Part shown: positions 8,329 through 17,536 of the stretch, in pieces
Layout: each line of letters opens with the position of its first letter
Position numbering within the stretch: position 1 is the first letter of the stretch
DNA from: Fluviicola sp.
Lineage (GTDB): Bacteria; Bacteroidota; Bacteroidia; Flavobacteriales_D; Crocinitomicaceae
NCBI GenBank assembly: GCA_029866325.1
Contig: JARWZO010000019.1
Location: forward strand, 434,001 to 498,000
Direction: 5' to 3'
DNA length: 64,000 nucleotides
Program-made: the position numbers and the translations under genes
Notes under the pieces: generated by a model
Seen by the model: only the letters and a program-made list of their open reading frames with translations
What the model was told of the DNA's origin: nothing
Database searches by the model: none

Positions 8329-10812
8329 TTAGTTTTTCACCAAGCGCACTGTTACCAATTCACCGTTTGAAAGACCTTGTAATACATAAACTCCGTTAGA
8401 AGCTTTTGTCAAATCAATTACAACTTCTGTTCCTTGAACTGTCAAAGCCGCATTCATTGTTTTACCTTGCAAATCAACCACTTTTAAGTTAGTTAACTGG
8501 TTATTGGCTTCCATTGATACGGTAAACAAACCATTGCTTGGATTCGGGTAAGCAACCCGATTTTCCTGCAAAACTTCATTGATTCCTAAACAAGCATCTA
8601 CCAAGATATTATCAGTAGCTGAATTAGAACATCCGTTAGCATCTGTGTAATCATACGTTATGGTATGAGTTCCCGATCCAGCAGTTGCAGGGTTAAAGCT
8701 TCCTGCTGCTACTCCCGTTCCAGAATAGGTTCCGCTAGCAGGTGAACCACCTGACAACGTTAAAGCATTGTTATACACACAAAGAGTTGCTACCGGAAGT
8801 ATAAGACTAACTGTTGGCGTAGTATTCACAACAATACCAGTTGTAGCCTCATTTGAACAGCCATTTCCATCTGTGTAAGTATAGGTTATAACTTGTGAAC
8901 CAGCAGTAGGATTAAAATTACCTGCCGTTACACCGGTTCCTGAATAAGTTCCGCCAGCTGGTAAACCACCTGTCAACGCAAAAGGTGCTGCGTCTGAACA
9001 TACATCTGGAATTTGGTTTTGCGTAACTACCGGACCATTTACAGTAACAAGTGTTGAAGCCGTATTTGAACAACCGTTAGCATCTGTGTATGAATAGGTA
9101 ACCGTTTGTGAGCCTGAACTTGGATCAAAGTTTCCTGCTGAAACACCTACTCCGGAATAAGAACCACCTGCAGGAGAACCACCTGTAAGCGCAAATGGCC
9201 CAACATTATCACATGTGGATAATGGACCTTGAGCAACGGTCGGAGAACTATTAACCGTGATTATAGTAGAAGCTGTATTCGAGCAACCATTTCCGTCTGT
9301 ATAATTGTAAGAAACTGTTTGTGTTCCTGAAGATGGATCGAAATCGGATCCTGTAACCCCAGTTCCCGAATAAGTTCCTCCAGCCGGCGATCCACCTGAG
9401 AGTGCCAATAAACCACTGTTATCGCAAACGGCTGCAAGAGCACTTTGAGTAACCGATGGGGACGCATTCACCGTAATGGAAGTGGAAGCAGTATTCGAAC
9501 AACCATTTCCATCTGTGTAAGAATAAGTAACCGTTTGTGTTCCTGAAGCCGGATCAAAATTAGATCCGGTAACTCCCGTACCTGAATACGAACCTCCTGC
9601 AGGTGAACCTCCTGAAAGCGCCAGCAAACCACTATTATCGCACGTAGCAGCAATTGAACTTTGTGTTACTGTTGGTGCTGTGTTCACAGTTATAGTATTG
9701 GAAGACGAGTGTGGACATGCATAAGCATCGGTATAATTATACGTAATTGTTTGTGTACCAAAAGCAGGATTAAAAGAAGACCCTGTAACTCCGGTTCCTG
9801 AATAGCTACCACCTGCTGGTGCTCCTTGAGTAAGATTATATGCGCCAGCATTATTGCACAATGTAGGCAATCCGTTGAGTGAAGTAGGATTTGCCGGACA
9901 ACCAATAAGGATGGAGTAACTTTGTATTCCTGTACATCCGCTTGCATCTGAAACCGTTACTGTAAAGTTAAATGTTCCGGTTGCTGTTGGTGTTCCCGAA
10001 ATAACTCCTGCGGTTGAAAGCGTCAATCCACCTGGCAGCGCTCCAGCGGTAACTGCAAATGTTGGCGTTCCCAACGCTCCTGATTGCGTTAACGTATTGG
10101 TGTAAGCTGAACCTGCAGTGCCACTAAGTAACGGGCCCGCAGCAGTTAAAGTAAATGTTGGACATACATACGGTGTATAGATAATGTTATCCAATCCAAT
10201 AAAATCTGAATTGGCACCTAAAGAACCACCACCAGTTACGAAATAACGAAAACCGATACGCCCCGAAGTTGGTGCCGCCAATCCTGAGATGGTAATTGTG
10301 TATTGTGTCCATGTTGTTGGGTAAACTCCCAATACAAGTGCTGGGTTAACACTCAATAAAAGTGTTGTGAAATCACCGACTGCAGCACCTGAACCAACAT
10401 TAGCACTTGCCCCGTTGGTACTCAATCGCACTTCTAGGCGGTCAGCATAAGTATCTGGTACAGCTTTTCTAGTGTAAAATGTAATAACATCACCGTTTTT
10501 AAATGTACGAAGAGGTGTTACCAACCAGTTACTGATTGTACCAGTAGATCCTGTATTATTAAAGTTCGCACTGATATAAGCATTCGTAGCTCCATTAAAA
10601 GCATCAAAAGGACCACCTCCGGATATAGCCGGTCCTTGTGTCCAACCTGTGGCTCCAACGGGTGTACTGACATTGGATAAGGTCCAGCCACCTCCAGCCA
10701 ATAAGGTAATATTATCAAAATTCTCGGTAAACGCCTGAGCATTTACGTTAGCAAATGGAGTCAACGCCAGCACTATTGCAACGATTGCTCCTTTAATTGT
10801 AGCTTTTCTCAT
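8329..10812 (-). CDS. T9SS type A sorting-domain secreted protein with choice-of-anchor J-like N-terminus and ~72-aa tandem repeats
   Basis: Signal peptide; C-terminus NRVAYPNPSNGLFTVSM...GVYVLQGLSNGELVTVRLVKN; six repeats of GGSPAGGSYSGTGVTGSxFDPxxGTQTVTYxYTDGNGCSNTAS. Confidence 0.88.
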   Translation of the reverse strand: MRKATIKGAIVAIVLALTPFANVNAQAFTENFDNITLLAGGGWTLSNVSTPVGATGWTQGPAISGGGPFDAFNGATNAYISANFNNTGSTGTISNWLVTPLRTFKNGDVITFYTRKAVPDTYADRLEVRLSTNGASANVGSGAAVGDFTTLLLSVNPALVLGVYPTTWTQYTITISGLAAPTSGRIGFRYFVTGGGSLGANSDFIGLDNIIYTPYVCPTFTLTAAGPLLSGTAGSAYTNTLTQSGALGTPTFAVTAGALPGGLTLSTAGVISGTPTATGTFNFTVTVSDASGCTGIQSYSILIGCPANPTSLNGLPTLCNNAGAYNLTQGAPAGGSYSGTGVTGSSFNPAFGTQTITYNYTDAYACPHSSSNTITVNTAPTVTQSSIAATCDNSGLLALSGGSPAGGSYSGTGVTGSNFDPASGTQTVTYSYTDGNGCSNTASTSITVNASPSVTQSALAAVCDNSGLLALSGGSPAGGTYSGTGVTGSDFDPSSGTQTVSYNYTDGNGCSNTASTIITVNSSPTVAQGPLSTCDNVGPFALTGGSPAGGSYSGVGVSAGNFDPSSGSQTVTYSYTDANGCSNTASTLVTVNGPVVTQNQIPDVCSDAAPFALTGGLPAGGTYSGTGVTAGNFNPTAGSQVITYTYTDGNGCSNEATTGIVVNTTPTVSLILPVATLCVYNNALTLSGGSPASGTYSGTGVAAGSFNPATAGSGTHTITYDYTDANGCSNSATDNILVDACLGINEVLQENRVAYPNPSNGLFTVSMEANNQLTNLKVVDLQGKTMNAALTVQGTEVVIDLTKASNGVYVLQGLSNGELVTVRLVKN
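8600..9900. repeat. Six ~216-bp tandem coding repeats (about 72 aa each)
   Basis: Recurring ggatcaaa..cctgt..actcc.gt.cc.gaata.g.acc.cc.gc.ggtg.acc motif at ~216-bp spacing. Confidence 0.8.
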
Positions 10813-10821
10813 AAGTTTCGA

Positions 10822-11178
10822 TTAACGTTGATTAGTACTTGTAGCGAGTTGTTGTTCAATGTAAAGCAGTTCAGTTTCTAATTCTGAACGAACATGATCT
10901 ACAGAACAAGTAGCGATCTCTTTCGCAAGCAAGTTTTTGTAGTCATTTTGCAAAACAGTCAATTCTTGTTTAAACTGAGCCAACTGACCTCGTGATGATG
11001 TTACGGCTTGCTGAACCTGAAGTTCTTTCTGATTGATTTTTTCTGCTTGCGTTTTCAGCGATGGAATGGCGCTAACGGCCTGAGGAGCAACGTGCCGCCC
11101 TTCTGATTGCTGTTGGCCATAAGCTGTCATCGTAAAGCACGATAAGACAAGACCAACTAATAGTAATCTTTTCTTCAT
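10822..11178 (-). CDS. Small secreted hypothetical protein, coiled-coil-like
   Basis: Signal peptide MKKRLLLVGLVLSCFTMTAYG then Q/E/K-rich sequence; 10 bp upstream of the T9SS gene. Confidence 0.6.
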   Translation of the reverse strand: MKKRLLLVGLVLSCFTMTAYGQQQSEGRHVAPQAVSAIPSLKTQAEKINQKELQVQQAVTSSRGQLAQFKQELTVLQNDYKNLLAKEIATCSVDHVRSELETELLYIEQQLATSTNQR

Positions 11179-11311
11179 AGGAATGGATGTATTAAATAGT
11201 AATAAGTGTTGTAAAGAAATATTTCTCTCAACAGCTTAAGACGTTAATCTATCCAAATGCGTTGCTTGGGCGCTCAATTGACCCATTGGTCGAAAAAAAA
11301 ACTAACTTCCT

Positions 11312-12625
11312 TTAGTCTATCAGCTTTCCGTAAAGATCATAGTGGTCTGCCGAGGTGATTTGTACGTTAGCAAAATCACCGATTCGCACAAAGCCCTCCG
11401 ATTTCTTAACAAGAACTTCATTATCAACCTCTGGCGAATCAAATTCGGAACGCCCGATAAAATAATCGCCTTCAGCGCGGTCGAACAACACTTTGTAATT
11501 ATTCCCGACTTTTGCCTGATTCAACTCATAACTGATGCCTGATTGCAATTCCATGATTTCATCGGCGCGTTGACGTTTCACCTCATCGGTAACATCATCG
11601 TTGAGTGAAAAAGCATGGGTATTTTCTTCGTGTGAATAGGTAAAAATGCCCAAACGGTCAAAGCGTGTGCGTTCTACAAAGCTGTACATTTCATTGAAAT
11701 CGGCTTGCGTTTCTCCCGGATAACCGGCAATCAACGTGGTACGCATGGCTATTCCCGGTACTTTTTGGCGAATTTCTTCTACCAGGTTTTCCGTTTTTTC
11801 GCGGGTAATTCCACGACGCATTGATTGCAGTATTTTGGTAGAACCGTGTTGCAACGGCATATCGAGGTAGTTGCAAACGTTTGAACGATTGTTCATCACA
11901 TCCAATACATCCATCGGGAAACCGGACGGGAATGCATAATGTAAGCGAATCCAATCGATTCCTTCTACATCCGAAAGGCGGTCAACCAATTCGGCGAGGT
12001 TGCGTTTTTTGTAAATATCGAGTCCGTAATACGTCAAATCTTGAGCGATCAGGAGAATTTCTTTTACACCACCGGCGGCCAATGATTTAGCCGAAGTAAG
12101 CAATTGATCCATCGGTGTAGAAACGTGTTTTCCACGCATCAGCGGAATGGCACAAAACGAACACGGACGGTCGCAGCCCTCAGCAATCTTGAAGTAAGCA
12201 TAATGTGCCGGAGTGGTAAGCAAACGTTCACCCACCAACTCGTGTTTGTAATCCGCTTTGAGTGTTTTCAATAAACGTGGCAAATCACGTGTTCCGAAAA
12301 AGGCATCTACTTCAGGAATTTCCACTTCCAAATCGTCTTTGTAACGCTCAGAAAGACAACCGGTAACATACACTTTATCCACCAAACCTTCGTTTTTCGC
12401 ATCGGCATAGCGCAGAATGGTATCAATGGATTCTTGCTTGGCGTTGTCGATGAATCCGCAAGTATTGATGATCACAATAGACGCATCATCTTGCGTTGAT
12501 TCATGTTCTACATCAAACTTATTGGCCTTTAATTGTGCCATCAACACTTCCGAATCGAAGGTGTTTTTAGCGCAACCAAGCGTTACTACATTGACTTTAT
12601 TTTTACGAAGTGTTTTGGTTTTCAT
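11312..12625 (-). CDS. rimO: Ribosomal protein S12 methylthiotransferase
   Basis: VNVVTLGCAKNTFDSEVLMAQL; radical SAM CDRPCSFCAIPLMRGKH; start refined to MKTKTLRK. Confidence 0.95.
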   Translation of the reverse strand: MKTKTLRKNKVNVVTLGCAKNTFDSEVLMAQLKANKFDVEHESTQDDASIVIINTCGFIDNAKQESIDTILRYADAKNEGLVDKVYVTGCLSERYKDDLEVEIPEVDAFFGTRDLPRLLKTLKADYKHELVGERLLTTPAHYAYFKIAEGCDRPCSFCAIPLMRGKHVSTPMDQLLTSAKSLAAGGVKEILLIAQDLTYYGLDIYKKRNLAELVDRLSDVEGIDWIRLHYAFPSGFPMDVLDVMNNRSNVCNYLDMPLQHGSTKILQSMRRGITREKTENLVEEIRQKVPGIAMRTTLIAGYPGETQADFNEMYSFVERTRFDRLGIFTYSHEENTHAFSLNDDVTDEVKRQRADEIMELQSGISYELNQAKVGNNYKVLFDRAEGDYFIGRSEFDSPEVDNEVLVKKSEGFVRIGDFANVQITSADHYDLYGKLID

Positions 12626-12776
12626 TGCCGGAATGCTTTTCAAATATGCCTGCTTTCTGTTGAAAGAGCGTGCAAAGTTACGTCAAAAACTTGGTTACAC
12701 TAAATGTTGGTACAAAACTTGCCTTTACGATCATTGACGAAGATGTTTATATTTGTGTAAAACCAAAACAACGAAC

Positions 12777-13226
12777 ATGAAAACAATCCTTCTTTCCATG
12801 AGTGTGTTGATGCTATTGGCATGTGGAACCAAGAAAATTGCCGGAGACGGAACAGGACAGACCATTGAGATGAAAACGGAAAAACGACTTACAGCAACTG
12901 TTGGTAAATCAGAAATGAGCACCAATCAAACGAAGATTACAAGCGCCAGTATTAAAGGAAATAAATTGATGCTGAGCATTTCTTATTCGGGAGGCTGCAA
13001 AGAACACTCGTTTAGCTTGGTTGGTGATGAAGCAATCTCCAAATCATTGCCACCGCACCGCACTGTGTATTTGATTCATTCCGGCGAACAAGATTTGTGC
13101 AAAGCTATGATCATGAAAGACCTTGTATTTGATATCAAAAATCTGGCTTACAAACAAGAGAAAGGCAGTGAGATCTTCCTGAAAATTGACGGTTGGGAGG
13201 AAGAATTGAAATATACGTTTGAATGA
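12777..13226 (+). CDS. Hypothetical lipoprotein
   Basis: MKTILLSMSVLMLLACGTKK lipobox. Confidence 0.65.
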   Translation: MKTILLSMSVLMLLACGTKKIAGDGTGQTIEMKTEKRLTATVGKSEMSTNQTKITSASIKGNKLMLSISYSGGCKEHSFSLVGDEAISKSLPPHRTVYLIHSGEQDLCKAMIMKDLVFDIKNLAYKQEKGSEIFLKIDGWEEELKYTFE

Positions 13227-13250
13227 TGTAATAGAATATTTACTATTCAA

Positions 13251-13282
13251 AAAATCCCGAACGATTAATCGTTCGGGATTTT
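13251..13282. terminator. Bidirectional terminator
   Basis: Perfect 32-bp palindrome AAAATCCCGAACGATTAATCGTTCGGGATTTT between convergent genes. Confidence 0.85.
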
Positions 13283-13310
13283 TGTTTAAAACATATACAT
13301 ATTTGAAACA

Positions 13311-13330
13311 GCGCGGGATGTGTCCCGCGC
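13311..13330. repeat. CGGGA-N4-TCCCG hairpin
   Basis: GCGCGGGA-TGTG-TCCCGCGC. Confidence 0.7.
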
Positions 13331-13339
13331 CTGCGACAA

Positions 13340-14233
13340 TTATTTCTGCGGAATTGGCGGAAATCCCGAATCCTTCATTCGGTCAATTTCCTTTTGTGGA
13401 ACTTTGCGAATCAACAAATAAACGCCAATCAACACAAACGGGATACTTAACAACTGTCCGGTATTAAACAACGGTTTTGTTTCATCGAATGCAGATTGAC
13501 CTTCTTTGATGAATTCGATCAGAAAGCGCGCTAGCCAGATCAGCACCATGAATGCGCCGAAAATACGTCCAGGCATTTCTTTCGCCTTGGTTTTCCAATA
13601 CATGTAAAGCAATACCGAAAAGGTAAAGATGTAGGTCATTGCTTCGTATAATTGCGCCGGATGACGGTATACATGTTCGCCATCGACCAAATATTCATTT
13701 CCTTCATTCATGAATTTGAATCCCCATGGCATGTCGGTTGGTATGCCGATGATTTCGTGGTTTACGAGATTCCCCAAGCGGATACAGCAACCCGCAATGG
13801 CTATTGGTGCAACAATGCGATCTAGGATCCAAAACATGGGACGTTTGGCAATTTTTCGTGAGAAGTAATAAAGTGTCAATAAAATGACAATTGCAGCTCC
13901 ATGACTTGCCAAACCGCCTTCCCACACTTTGAAAATACTCATGGGGTTATCAAAATATCCTTCCTGAAGCACTGTTCCATCAGGACCATAGGTATTCCAC
14001 CACGGACCATAAAACAACACATGTCCCAAACGCGCACCAATAATGGTTGCCAACACCACATAGATCAGCAATTTATCCAAAATCATCTCCGGAACATGTT
14101 CATACTTAAACATGCGTTTGATAACGAAATAACCGATGATTAGTCCGGAAACAAAGAGCAATCCGTATAAATTCGGTGTCGAATATCCGTCAATCAGTTG
14201 TGATGAAACTGTCCAGTCAATGCCAAGGTTCAC
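13340..14233 (-). CDS. lgt: Prolipoprotein diacylglyceryl transferase
   Basis: Multi-TM; GARLGHVLFYGPW, EGGLASHGAAI, RLGNLVNHEIIG, HPAQLYEA. Confidence 0.95.
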   Translation of the reverse strand: MNLGIDWTVSSQLIDGYSTPNLYGLLFVSGLIIGYFVIKRMFKYEHVPEMILDKLLIYVVLATIIGARLGHVLFYGPWWNTYGPDGTVLQEGYFDNPMSIFKVWEGGLASHGAAIVILLTLYYFSRKIAKRPMFWILDRIVAPIAIAGCCIRLGNLVNHEIIGIPTDMPWGFKFMNEGNEYLVDGEHVYRHPAQLYEAMTYIFTFSVLLYMYWKTKAKEMPGRIFGAFMVLIWLARFLIEFIKEGQSAFDETKPLFNTGQLLSIPFVLIGVYLLIRKVPQKEIDRMKDSGFPPIPQK

Positions 14234-14244
14234 GTTGTACGATT

Positions 14245-15315
14245 TTATTGTTGGTCGAAAGATACTTGTTTTTCGCGATTCACCTTAAAGGCAAGCTGAC
14301 TTCCACGACCTTTCTTGAAAATGCGGTTGCTGTTGTTGAGCCCTTTTCGCAACTCTTTTTGTTCTTCAAGCGGCAAATGAAAAATGTCTACACATTCTTG
14401 CGAACAACAATTATCCATCTTTTCCTTGCAACTATCGCACTGAATAAACAACAAATGACATGCTTCGTTTACACAATTGGTGTGCGTATCGGCAGGTTCG
14501 CCACACTGGTGACATTTTGAAATAATTTCATCGGTAATGCGTTCGCCACGACGTTCATCAAACACGAAGTTTTTACCCAAAAATTTGTTCTCTAATCCTT
14601 TTTCGCGGCATTCATTCGCGTATTTAATGATTCCGCCTTCGAGTTGGTGTACATTTTTAAAACCACGGTGCTTGTACCAAGCCGAAGCTTTTTCACAGCG
14701 AATTCCTCCGGTGCAATACATCACAACGTTTTTATCTTCGTTTCCTTTCAGGTATAAGTCTTCGATGATCGGCAACGACTCACGAAACGTATCTACATCG
14801 GGCAAGATCGCATCTTTGAAATGCCCTACTTCGTGCTCATAATGGTTCCGGAAATCGACCAAAATGGTATTCGGATCGTTGGTCAACTTATTAAATTCTT
14901 CGGCATTCAAATGAATTCCTTTGTTGGTGACATCGAAGGTTTCGTCCGTCAAACCATCGGCTAGAATTTTGTTGCGCACCTTCACTTTCAATTTCAGGAA
15001 CGGGAATACTTCACCGGGTTCTTCTACCGCTTTGTTCAGGCGAACGCCATTGAGAAATTCGATGGAATATAAATCGTTTTGAAAACGAATGTAATTGTCG
15101 GTTGGAACGGAAATTTGCGCGTTAATGCCTTCGTTGGCCACGTAAATTCTCCCAACAACTTGCAGGTTTTGCAGTAATTGGTAGAGGTAATCTCTAAAAA
15201 GTTGAGGGTTGGGAATTTGAACATAATGGTAGAACGAAATGGTCACAAAAGCATGACCCTCGGCTCTGAGTTGTTGTTCCAATTCCTCTTTACTAAATGT
15301 ATTCCACAGTTGCAT
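14245..15315 (-). CDS. trhO: Oxygen-dependent tRNA uridine(34) hydroxylase (rhodanese family)
   Basis: Rhodanese CTGGIRCEKASAWYKHRGFKNVHQLEGGI; C-terminal Cys-rich segment; start refined to MQLWNTF. Confidence 0.9.
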   Translation of the reverse strand: MQLWNTFSKEELEQQLRAEGHAFVTISFYHYVQIPNPQLFRDYLYQLLQNLQVVGRIYVANEGINAQISVPTDNYIRFQNDLYSIEFLNGVRLNKAVEEPGEVFPFLKLKVKVRNKILADGLTDETFDVTNKGIHLNAEEFNKLTNDPNTILVDFRNHYEHEVGHFKDAILPDVDTFRESLPIIEDLYLKGNEDKNVVMYCTGGIRCEKASAWYKHRGFKNVHQLEGGIIKYANECREKGLENKFLGKNFVFDERRGERITDEIISKCHQCGEPADTHTNCVNEACHLLFIQCDSCKEKMDNCCSQECVDIFHLPLEEQKELRKGLNNSNRIFKKGRGSQLAFKVNREKQVSFDQQ

Positions 15316-15556
15316 GCTATGTCGTTTAAATGTAAAAAGTTGCTGCAAAGATAAGAGAGCCTCTTTAAATTTCCCATTTTAATTCGATTCCGCATCTTTT
15401 CAGCTACAAATTCGTTACATTTTTCGTCGTAATCACGCCATTATGCCTGCAAAATGCGCCTCTTTTCGCTTGAAAATATGCATAATCATTCTCAAAAAAG
15501 AATTTTAAACAGGCTCTAAATTTGATTAGATTTGAACGACATTATACTGATCGCGA

Positions 15557-17536
15557 ATGGCAACCCACAAACAGAAAAAGAGCACTGCAAAACCGACATC
15601 CAAACCCAGCACTGTTGTTTCGATTCCACCATTATCAGAAACTGTTTTGGATAAACGGATTTTCTGGGTGTTGTGCACGATTGCTTTTATCTTGTTTTCG
15701 AACACGCTCACCCACGGATTCGTGCTCGATGATCAAGCCGTTATTGAACAAAACAAGTTTGTACAGGAAGGTTTTTCGGGAATTTCCAAGATCATGACAA
15801 CCTTCTATTGGGAAGGATATTGGGAATCAAATGGTGGTTTGTATCGTCCGCTATCATTGGTACTATTTGCTGTTGAATGGGGCATTTCACCCAACAACCC
15901 GTTTCTTCATCATTTCATCAATGTATTGCTTTACGCAATCACCATAGGTGCGTTGTACAAACTATTACGTCTGATTTTCAAGCAATATACACTTTGGATT
16001 CCTTGTTGTATTGCGCTGTTGTTTGCGGTTCACCCTATTCATACCGAAGTGGTGGCAAACATCAAAAGTCGTGATGAGATTTTGTGTTTTTTGTTTTTCG
16101 TGCTCACATTCCGGGTGGTGATTACCAGTGAATTGAAATTGTGGAAGCATCGTTTGATGGCTGCAGGATTGTTCTTGCTTTGTTTATTGTCGAAAGAAGC
16201 AGGTATTTTGTTTTTACCCGTTATGGGACTTTATTTCTTGTTGTTCCGTCAGCAAAAAGTGTTGCAAATTGCACGATTGTTTCTACCAATTGTGGCTATT
16301 TCGGTAGCCTGGTTGGCAGTTCATCAATGGATTATTCAATCGTCGGTTCATGAACGGATAACTTACACTTACCTCGATAATTCGGTAGTCGGTTGTCCTG
16401 ATTCGGCATCGCAAGTTGCTACAGGAATTGCCATTCTGGGCCGTTATTTACTGAAAGCGTTTGTTCCGGCAAACATGAGTTACGATTATTCCTACAACGA
16501 AATCCCATGTGAGAGCGTTGGTTCTCCGATTGTTTTACTAACGCTGGTTGTTTTGATTGGAATGGGCTATCTCATTTACCGCAACTGGAAAAAACACCCC
16601 GCAATTAGTTTCGGATTGTTGTATTTCCTGATCACCATTTCGTTGGTTACAAACGTGTTTACATTTATCGGCGCTACGATGGGAGATCGTTTGTTGTTTG
16701 CTCCGGTATTGGGAATTTGCATTGTTGTTGTGGTTGGTTTGTACCTGCTTTTCAAACAAACGGAAGCCAATGCTTCGCGCACTAGTGCTTTTTACGGCAT
16801 TGCATTTATCGCGTTTTTAGCTGGTATTTTTTCCTTTCAACGCAACAAAGATTGGGCTTCTAATGAAACATTGTTTGCCGCCGATGTTGCCAATGCTCCT
16901 AATAGCGCTCGTGTTCATTTTAATTACGGAGCTCTTTTAATGGCGCAATTGCCTGAAGATATCAACCTACAACAATCGCAATTACCTGAAATTGCGGATG
17001 CGTTTGAACGAGCCTTGGCGATTGATTCTAGTGATAGAGGATCACATGTGAATTTGGGTGTGTGTTACTATCGTTTGAAAGATTATCCGAAATCAATTGA
17101 CCATTCTAGAAAAGCACTGAAACTAAATCCGCAGGATGCTACCATTGCTGCAAATCTTGCCGATGCGTTTTTCAAGAACAATCAATTTGACAGCGCTGTG
17201 GTTCGTTACAAAATCCTCATTTCAACGAAACAAGCCACTGCAGGAAATTACAGTTTTATGGGAACGGCATTTTTCAACATGAAACAGTACGAAAAGGCAA
17301 TTCCTGTCTTCAAAAATGGATTGAAGCGTTACCCCAAAAACGAAGAGTTGTTGCTGAATTTGGGCAATTCTTTTGGTGCTTCGGGTCAATTTGACCAAGC
17401 AATAGTTACCTTTTTAGAACTACTCGCAATCAATCCGAACAACAAACAAGTGATGCAGTTTTTAGCCATGACCTACCAACGATTGGGTGATGGTGTCAAC
17501 GCCCAGAAATACGCAACCATGGCAACTACTCCTTAG
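15557..17536 (+). CDS. TMTC-like multi-TM protein with C-terminal TPR repeats
   Basis: ~10 TM helices with GFVLDD..GLYRPLSLVLFAVEW.., LLFAVHPIHTEVVANIKSRDEIL; TPR units AxNLADAFFKNNQFDSAVVRYK. Confidence 0.8.
   Translation: MATHKQKKSTAKPTSKPSTVVSIPPLSETVLDKRIFWVLCTIAFILFSNTLTHGFVLDDQAVIEQNKFVQEGFSGISKIMTTFYWEGYWESNGGLYRPLSLVLFAVEWGISPNNPFLHHFINVLLYAITIGALYKLLRLIFKQYTLWIPCCIALLFAVHPIHTEVVANIKSRDEILCFLFFVLTFRVVITSELKLWKHRLMAAGLFLLCLLSKEAGILFLPVMGLYFLLFRQQKVLQIARLFLPIVAISVAWLAVHQWIIQSSVHERITYTYLDNSVVGCPDSASQVATGIAILGRYLLKAFVPANMSYDYSYNEIPCESVGSPIVLLTLVVLIGMGYLIYRNWKKHPAISFGLLYFLITISLVTNVFTFIGATMGDRLLFAPVLGICIVVVVGLYLLFKQTEANASRTSAFYGIAFIAFLAGIFSFQRNKDWASNETLFAADVANAPNSARVHFNYGALLMAQLPEDINLQQSQLPEIADAFERALAIDSSDRGSHVNLGVCYYRLKDYPKSIDHSRKALKLNPQDATIAANLADAFFKNNQFDSAVVRYKILISTKQATAGNYSFMGTAFFNMKQYEKAIPVFKNGLKRYPKNEELLLNLGNSFGASGQFDQAIVTFLELLAINPNNKQVMQFLAMTYQRLGDGVNAQKYATMATTP

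Noticed and set aside
8600-9900. Possible CRISPR-like periodic repeat
   Set aside because: Periodicity (~216 bp) is coding and in frame; it is protein-level tandem repetition, not short repeats with unique spacers.
9261-10742. Several 60-85 aa minus-strand ORFs inside the T9SS repeat gene
   Set aside because: Alternate-frame products of the repeats, Leu/Arg/Val-rich with no start context; spurious.
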